Assembly: GCA_026120185.1 (NCBI GenBank)
Contig: JANUWF010001052.1
Location: 1,527,538 to 1,591,537, forward strand
Length of the DNA: 64,000 bases
Direction: 5' to 3'
Origin: Voacanga thouarsii
Taxonomy: Eukaryota; Streptophyta; Magnoliopsida; Gentianales; Apocynaceae
Shown: positions 57,560-64,000 of the stretch, in pieces
Position numbering within the stretch: position 1 is the stretch's first letter
How the letters are laid out: each line of letters begins with the position of its first letter
The notes under the pieces: model-generated
The model's database searches: none
Told to the model about the DNA's origin: nothing
The model's input: the letters and a program-made list of their open reading frames with translations, nothing else
Made by a program: the position numbers and the translations under genes

Positions 57560-58170
57560 GGAAAAATCGTCATTTGCGACGGCCAAAAACCGTTGCAAAA
57601 CCGTCGCTGACCGTTTTTGCGACGGTTTTAGCCGTCGCAAAAAACGACGTCGCAATTTGCGACGGCCATGGGAAACCGTCGCAAATTGCGACGGTTTTGC
57701 GAGGGCAAAAAAAATTCGTTGCTATTTACGATGGTTTTGCGAGGATTTTACGACGAATATTTTTTGGTCAAACTTCACCAGAGGAACAATTTTTGCGACG
57801 ATTTTGTGACGAAAAACAGTGACCCTCGCAAAACCGTCGCAAATTTGCGAGGGTTTTGCGAGGGCTACGGTTTGGACCCTCGCAAAACCGTCGCAATTTG
57901 CGAGGGCCAACCTTGTGCCCTCGCAAAACCCTCGCAAATTGCGACGGTTTTGCGAGGGGAGAATTAACCCCAAGTCGTGACCCTCGCAAAACCGTCGCAA
58001 TTTGCGAGGGTTTTGCGAGCGCAATTTGCGAGGGTTTTGCGAGGGCTAACCTTGTGCCCTCGCAAAACCCTCACAAATTGCGACGGTTTTGCGAGGGGAG
58101 AATTAACCCCAAGTCGTGACCCTCGCAAAACCGTCGCAATACCCTCGCAATTTGCGAGGGTTTTGCAATA
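57560..58170. repeat. CACTA subterminal repeat array
   Basis: Dozens of ~12-bp words in both orientations: ACCGTCGCAAA, TTTGCGACGGT, CCCTCGCAAAAC, GTTTTGCGAGGG. A larger unit of about 142 bp (containing GAATTAACCCCAAGTCGTGA) occurs twice, at about 57910-58050 and 58052-58170. Arrays of this kind are the binding region of the TnpA-type protein. All open frames here are repeat translations. Confidence 0.9.
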
Positions 58171-58420
58171 AATTTTTTATTATTATTATATTTATTTTAA
58201 ATTATTACCCTATAAATCAACCCTGAAATATTATACAAATAAATATCAACACTATGTTCATAATCCAAAAAAATACTATAAAAAATTAAAAATAAACCCA
58301 AATAAATATAATTAAATATTAAAATATAATATAAAATACATAATAAGTATCTAAAAAAGTAAAATAATTCACAAAAATAAGTAATAGTGTATAAAGAGTA
58401 TAAAAATAAATATAACAAGT

Positions 58421-60091
58421 CTATGTAAGTAATGAAGGAGCAGCTGCAGAAGGAGGTGGAGGAGGGGAACGAGAGCCCCTACGTGGGCCCGGGTGCTCAT
58501 CAGCTGGATCAAATCCATCGTCAACATTTGGATCTTCATCTTCAGCATTAGCAGCCGCAATGCGTGCTTCTATCTCCTCTATGGATGGCATAGATGGTGC
58601 TGGAATACCCATTTTGTCCGACATAGTTGCCATCCAACCACCAAATGTAGACTGCTGTTGCCTCATGAAGTCCCGGTACAAGTCTATTTGTCGATTGAAT
58701 CTCCGCTCAGCCTGTTGAACCCTTTGCTCTACTAGATGTCCAATATCAACTTGTGTAGGAGAAGATGCATGCAATCCACTTTGAGACAGTCTAGTTCGAA
58801 CATGTGTCGCCTCTGAGCCTAACCCAAAAACTCGTCCCCTTTTGAACCCGCCTTGTGCCTTTACAAACATGGCTTTTTCATCAAGAGGAACAACAGAGTT
58901 TACAGAGTCACTAGACTCGGATCGAGGAGTGCTCGTATGAGATTTCGCACCTCATCCTAAAAAAAAAAAAAAAAGAATTGTCAATAGTAATTATCAAAAT
59001 AAAATACAAATTCCATACGAGTATAAAGAATTTCAACATATTTAATCTATATAGTACCAATGTATCAGCGAGATCGCTCATCGACAAACCGACCCTTTTG
59101 TGGCCCGCTCCGAAAGACATGTAATGTCTCAAACATGTTTGTGTAGCTAAAAGAACTCCCTCCTTGGCCCGCTACATTTATGTTAACACAATGTAATCAT
59201 TACAATCTTACATAAATTTGTAATAAAACAATTTAGATTAATAATTAATTAAGGCATGTAGGTGAATTACCAAACGGTCCTCGTGTTCTGTGAACGAAAT
59301 AGACCCTCCAGTATGGGTGCAGCTACTCCCACGATTCTTTTTGTTGGTGGATGAGAGCTTCTGATACTTCTCTGATCTCCAGTACTCGCAAATGTCATTC
59401 CAATACTGTGCCTCTATCCAATGAGGACATACCCAATCATCCCTCTTCCTCAGCCTAGACATTATGTCCGAAAATCGCGTCCGACACTTCTTTTCCCAAG
59501 TTGATCGAATTAGCGAAGCATACTCTTCCCTCCACCGAAAATATTTCTGCATGATCATGATTAAGATTTCTGATTAACATATAACATAGTACTTAAACGA
59601 TAAAAAATACTCAAAAATTGCTTATCCCAAATTCTTGAAACCATAAGTCTCACACGGTTATCGGGACGTGCGTGTATGTCGGATACGAACCAGTGAAGTA
59701 CTGCTGTATTATATTTGAAATTTCTCGGACACATTTGTCCGAGCTGGCGAACCTATTTTTGGTGCAATGACAATGTACAATATAGTTATGTTAATCTCAA
59801 TAATAATAATAATAATTGAACTAATAATCAACATCTTACAAAGTATGAATATGTTACTTACCCGTTTCCCCGTGGAACAATCCAAGGTCGGGAGTCCGTA
59901 ACTTGCAACCCAACAGAATGCGAAGCTGAAGCAGCGGATGATTGAAAAGCCGGGGATGGTACTCCCTCATCTCCAATAGAGCCATGTAATGAATGAGGCA
60001 CTGAAAGCCTTTGTAGCTGAGTAGGGGATGGAGTATAAGGCTCCTGACCCTCCTGACTCCCCTCCCTCAATGATCCTTCATTAGAAGACAT
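58421..60091 (-). pseudogene. CACTA tnpA-like gene (plant transposase, Ptta/En/Spm type)
   Basis: Exons run right to left. 60091-59866 starts MSSNEGSLREGSQEG and ends at a donor-like GTAAGTAAC. About 59750-59630 contains IIQQYFTGSY and VPITV, then a stop where CGA became TGA, then DLWFQEFG. 59558-59238 is the core WREEYASLIRSTWEKKCRTR with HWIEAQYWNDICEYW. About 59165-59045 has SSFSYTNMFETLH. The last exon, to 58421, has VFGLGSEATHVRT, QRVQQAERRFNRQIDLYRDF and an acidic/Pro-rich end. It binds subterminal repeats in the family. At least one internal stop makes this copy doubtful. Confidence 0.75.
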
Positions 60092-60437
60092 TGCTAAAGG
60101 AGATGAAAAAAGAAAAATAAGTAACCAATAAAGACGAAGCCCACTCCAAAAGAAGGATGTAAATAACCGTGAATAAAAATGATAAAAGAATAATAACATT
60201 GAAACGTTATATCTATTCGCTAGTTTAAAGTAATACAATAATAATGCTTTGCTGATGATGGATATGTCAAAATAAACATTGTACTTGTAAATTGAATTTT
60301 AAAAAAAATTTGACAGAGTCTCCCCTATAATTGGACATTTCCCAGGCACAAGGCCACCTCAAGATTTGACAACCAAAACGCTGTTACAAACAACAAAGAC
60401 AGATCTTTTAAATATAGAAAAATTCAAAAGATAACTA

Positions 60438-60510
60438 GGGGTAATCACCCATTACCCAAGAGGAATGATCACCCATCACTCACGGGGAATGATCACCCAT
60501 CACTCACGGG
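60438..60510. repeat. 24-bp tandem repeat in CACTA intergenic part
   Basis: GGAATGATCACCCATCACTC, then ACGG, is present at 60462 and 60486 and in degenerate form just before (about 60438). Confidence 0.75.
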
Positions 60511-60937
60511 GTTCCAATTAAAATGTTAGATATAGTTAAAATCAAGCTAAAAATTATAAATGCCTCTGTCCTTGTGAATTGTCTGTCAATACAGCAACAA
60601 TACAATATATAAACTACCTTGTTGTTTACACCACAAAAGAATATAATAAGGAATAACAAAAATCCTCCAGTCTGTACAAGTCTAAACGAAAGATTCCTGC
60701 AAAAAAAAGAAGGAGATGAGATTCCCGACAATTAGACAAAATTGTGAAACAAAATTGTATGTGATGGAATTTAAAATAATAAAAATTAAAAGATTCAAGG
60801 CATGTAGATTCAAGTAACAAATAAATTGTAAGTTAAAATTTGACATGGGATAGTAATGATGCAATAGATTTCAGGATTCCCTCACCATTAACTATATTAT
60901 TTGTAAATGAATTGAAATCGAGGCCTATTCACTAGAA

Positions 60938-61648
60938 TCATTCTCCGATACTGGACTCATCATCATCTACTGAGGTATCGCTACTCGTTTCCCATTCATC
61001 TTCTTCCTCTTCATTTATAGGAGAACTATCCCTTGCTGTTATAACCTCATCATGAACATCCAACATTTCACTCATACCATTCTCATGCGTCAGAATACCA
61101 AGATCAACAAATAACGATATGCTGACTTCGTCAGTAGCATCTACTTCTTCCTGATAAGCTCTATCAACCACGGGTGCATCTATTATATGTCGAGCTTTGG
61201 TTTTGCAAACTGCCAACCAATCAGATCTTGGCCTCTTACTCCCTGGATATGATGCATAATGCACTTGGATAGCTTGTTGAGCTAGAACAAATGGATCATA
61301 GTTAGCATAGCTTCTTTTGTGGTTAATTTCTACAAGATTATACTGCGGATGTACCCTCGTACCACGATTCAATGTTTGATCAAACCAGTGACATTTAAAA
61401 AGAACAATGCTTTGCTGTGGATTACCAGGAAATTGCACTTCAATAATCTCATTTAACACTCCATAGTAATCAGGTCCTGATGCGTCATTTCCAATCCCTT
61501 TCACGCAAACACCACTATTAACTGTTTTCTTTCCCTCCGCATAATCATGAGTGTGAAATCGGTAACCATTAATTATGTACCCACTATATGATTTCACTAG
61601 TCTTGACGGACCCCAAGCAAAGTTCCTCAAGCATTCATTTGTAACCAT
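60938..61648 (-). pseudogene. CACTA tnp2 C-terminal part (DUF4216-type)
   Basis: A 236-residue open frame with SYSGYIINGYRFHTHDYAEG, then GPDYYGVLNEIIEVQFPGNP, FKCHWFDQ and YNLVEINHKRSYANYDPFVL, the layout of DUF4216, which normally ends tnp2-type proteins. An acidic tail (EEEEDEWE, DDDESS) follows. It is the best preserved part of the gene, but the upstream catalytic region is deleted. Gaps of about 270 bp to the next piece could be an intron. Confidence 0.75.
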
Positions 61649-61917
61649 ATTTTCTGAATCTTGTACCTAAAAAACATTAGACAAGTTAACCTCGTAATTA
61701 TGAAAGTTATAGCATTATGAAACTCCATTGAATCCCCAATGGAGTTCCAAATGCAAGTTATTATCTTATGAGACTTACATATCCACTAAACCATTCCGCA
61801 AATTCAAGGTCGATACTTCTATTGATTTCTATCTCTGATATAGTCGGAGCCAGACTTCGTAAGTGTGCCGTGAATGCCCTGTAATGCATTAGAATTAGAT
61901 GGAATGAGTCAAAATCA

Positions 61918-63720
61918 TTATGAGGTATCGTTTATCGTATAAAATGTATGAAGTAATAGCTCGTACTCAATGTATGGCTGCACTTCACCACAATTAAGCA
62001 ACATATAAATTCTTGCTGCAACGAATTCTTCAGAAGTAAGGAACCGAGTTCGAATTCGTCCTATCACCCGTCCTTGAACATTGCAGATTGACAGCCCAGG
62101 TTCTTGCACCCTCTCTAATCGTTCTCCTTATTCATTACGCGCTGGAATTGTACGTTTTGTTTGTACATATGGCTCAAAATAATAAGAGAAGAAAGTGGAT
62201 GCTTCCTCAACTAGATAAGCATTGCAGATTGACCCTTCAACTCTAGCCTTATTTTTCACCTTGATTTTCAATTGATGCAAATACCTGTCATTTAAAAAAA
62301 AATACGACTTCAGTCACACACGCTTATATCGAACCTGCTATGAAAAGAATTAGATTGTAGATGAAAAGACTTTGTATTGCCCATACAATATGGACAAGCC
62401 AGTCTCCCAGCAGTGCTCCAGCCACTCAACATACCATATGCAGGAAAATCATTAATAGTCCACAAAAATGCCGCCCGTAGTTAGAAGTTTTGTTTCTTCG
62501 ATATGTCATAAGTGGTGACACCTTCAAACCACAATTTGGTTAATTCGTCTATCAAGGGTTGTAAATAAACATCCACCTGGTGCTTTGGATTCTTGGGGCC
62601 CGGGATAATGATTGTTAAAAACATGACTGGATCCTTCATACACATCCACGGGGGGAGATTATACGGTGTGAGAATGACCGGCCAGGATGAATATTGCTTA
62701 CCCGACATCCCAAATGGTGAGAATCCATCTGTACATAAACCAAGTTTGACATTCCGTACTTCTTTTGCAAACTCGGGATATATTCGATCAAAGTGTTGCC
62801 ATGCTTCGATATCACGAGAGTGACTCATTGTGCCTTTCTCCGATCTCGCTCTCTCCATGCCATCTCATGTGTTCAATTGTTGTTTTGGAAGTGTACAATC
62901 TTTGTAGCCTCGGTGTTATCGGGAAGTAATACATCTTCTTGAATGAAATTTCCCTTCTACTTGTGTTCTTCCCAACCTTTTTCTGTGCATATCGAGGATG
63001 GCCACAAAATTTACACTCTCTACGATTCATGTCATCTTTCCAGTAAAGCATGCATCCATTATTGCATACATCTATTTTTTGTACCGGCAAACCCAACCCA
63101 GCCACTAATTTTTTCATCTGATAGAAATCATCAGGAATCGTATTACTGCTAGGCACAACCTCTTTCATCAATTGCACAACATCGTTAAAGGCTTTACGCG
63201 AGAGGTTATTTTCGGACTTAATGTTTAATAACCTTGAAGCCAGTGAAAGCTGCGAATGTTGTGTGCATCCATCCCATATAGGAGTCTCTGCCGCCTTTAA
63301 CATATCGTAAAACCTTTGTGCCTCCACATTAGGCGGCTCTTCAAAATGAACTGCTGATGGAGCTTCAGGGGGAAAGTCGGGTCCTGCTACGTCTAAGACC
63401 ATTTCGCGAGACAGATTTTCTTGATGTGAATCAAATTCTGGGATTGAGGTAGACACACTTGAGGGACACTCGAATGGCTCACCATGACATGTCCACCGGT
63501 AATACCTAGGCACAAATCCAGACTTCCACAGGTGGAGCTTAACTTGTGCTCGGATCCGAGTACTTTTTATTCTTACATTTTGCACACGGGCATCTAATTA
63601 CGCTTGACATTGCATTTGATAAGGCAAATGTCAAAAAAGCCTTAACCCCTTCCTCAAATTCAATAGTGATCCCTTTTACACCGAAGCGTGCCTTCTATAC
63701 ATCCAACTACGATCCTCCAT
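61918..63720 (-). pseudogene. CACTA tnp2 transposase relic (Transposase_21, DUF4218)
   Basis: Read right to left. An N-terminal Transpos_assoc-like part (63720-63560; MEDRSWMYRR, then in another frame FEEGVKAF and RCPCAKCKN). Then a long open frame (63585-62812) with WKSGFVPRYYRWTCHGEP, LLNIKSENNLSRKAFNDVV and NNGCMLYWKDD. A further frame (62858-62481) carries LCTDGFSPFG with a conserved Asp; AAFLWTINDFPAYGMLSGWS and CPYCMGN follow at 62480-62345. DUF4218-type sequence (VKNKARVEGSICNAYLVEEA) starts by 62280, so about 1 kb of the catalytic region is missing. Stops and frameshifts are present throughout. Confidence 0.8.
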
Positions 63721-64000
63721 GACGTCTAAATGAGAGAAAAGAACAATCAACTCAATAATTAAAATCACCCCTTAAACAAAAGGAAGAGAAGTATAATTAC
63801 ATTTTCCTTTCTATTATCTAACAAAAAGAGGTCCAAAACATAGAATTTACAATTGCTATCGTTGGATACGAGTTACACCTTCAATATATACGTTTTAACC
63901 AAGTATTTAATCTTAATTGAGGAATTTGATTAAGATTAAATACTATTAAAGCTAATTATATTCTTATTTTACACATTCCAATGGTTAAATAATAACATTT
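63721..64000. other. CACTA interior upstream of tnp2
   Basis: AT-rich, no coding frame. It should lead to the second CACTA terminus, outside the window. Confidence 0.5.

Larger units (their letters stand above)
57553..64000 (-). mobile_element. CACTA (En/Spm) transposon, 3' end and body; other end beyond the window
   Basis: The end CACAACAGGAAAAATCG (57553-57569) matches the common plant CACTA terminus CACTACAAGAAAAA with two changes and is followed by a dense subterminal repeat array. On the minus strand come a tnp2-type gene (63720-60938) and a tnpA-like gene (60091-58421), the usual two-gene layout. The 5' end lies to the right of 64000. The coding regions are damaged, so the copy is not autonomous. 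Confidence 0.85.

Noticed and set aside
57549..58171. Several overlapping open frames of 64-100 codons on both strands
   Set aside because: They are translations of the GCGACGG/GCGAGGG subterminal array of the CACTA element; no frame has independent protein character.

Overview
The window is AT-rich eudicot nuclear DNA made mostly of nested transposable elements around one intact single-copy-type gene. The evidence is an intronless dynamin-related protein 4C (DRP4C)-type gene, plant-specific elements (Ty1/copia, Ty3/gypsy of the Tat/Ogre kind, Athila-like remnant, CACTA, MULE, hAT-type MITE, a tRNA-derived SINE-like insert) and gene relics of plant families (FAR1, LTO1/Yae1). I cannot name the species.

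Left part. Positions 1-1075 are the 3' end of an Athila-like gypsy element. Positions 1086-4132 are a degraded copia pol with its 3' LTR. A block copied from the DRP4C upstream flank follows (4133-4620). A 10-kb Tat-like gypsy element runs from 5310 to 15329; between pol and the 3' LTR it carries an antisense gene relic with a plant mobile domain (PMD), a Ser/Thr/Pro-rich stretch and a coiled coil.

Middle part. DRP4C copy A (18514-20562, minus) is intact; a 1.5-kb solo LTR sits in its downstream flank. After mostly featureless DNA and an LTO1-like pseudogene comes MULE X (29001-39411, exact 9-bp target duplication), itself split by Copia-1 (31716-38806). A FAR1-like pseudogene and a second MULE, Y (41174-44134, exact 9-bp target duplication), follow. 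X and Y share related termini, a homologous protein tail, and subterminal arrays of 23-bp palindromes.

Right part. DRP4C copy B (46645-56180, minus) is a pseudogene broken by Copia-2 (47318-54783, exact 5-bp target duplication), a codon-4 stop and a frameshift. The flanks of A and B match, so this is a segmental duplication; the 4133-4620 block suggests a third event. Copia-1 and Copia-2 are sister elements that share an in-frame stop in reverse transcriptase. From 57553 to the window end lies a CACTA element (minus) with a dense subterminal array, a tnpA-like gene and a broken tnp2 gene.

The only gene I believe is functional is DRP4C copy A. The most unusual signals are the 23-bp palindrome arrays of the two MULEs, the antisense PMD gene in the gypsy element, and the shared stop codon in the two independently inserted copia copies.
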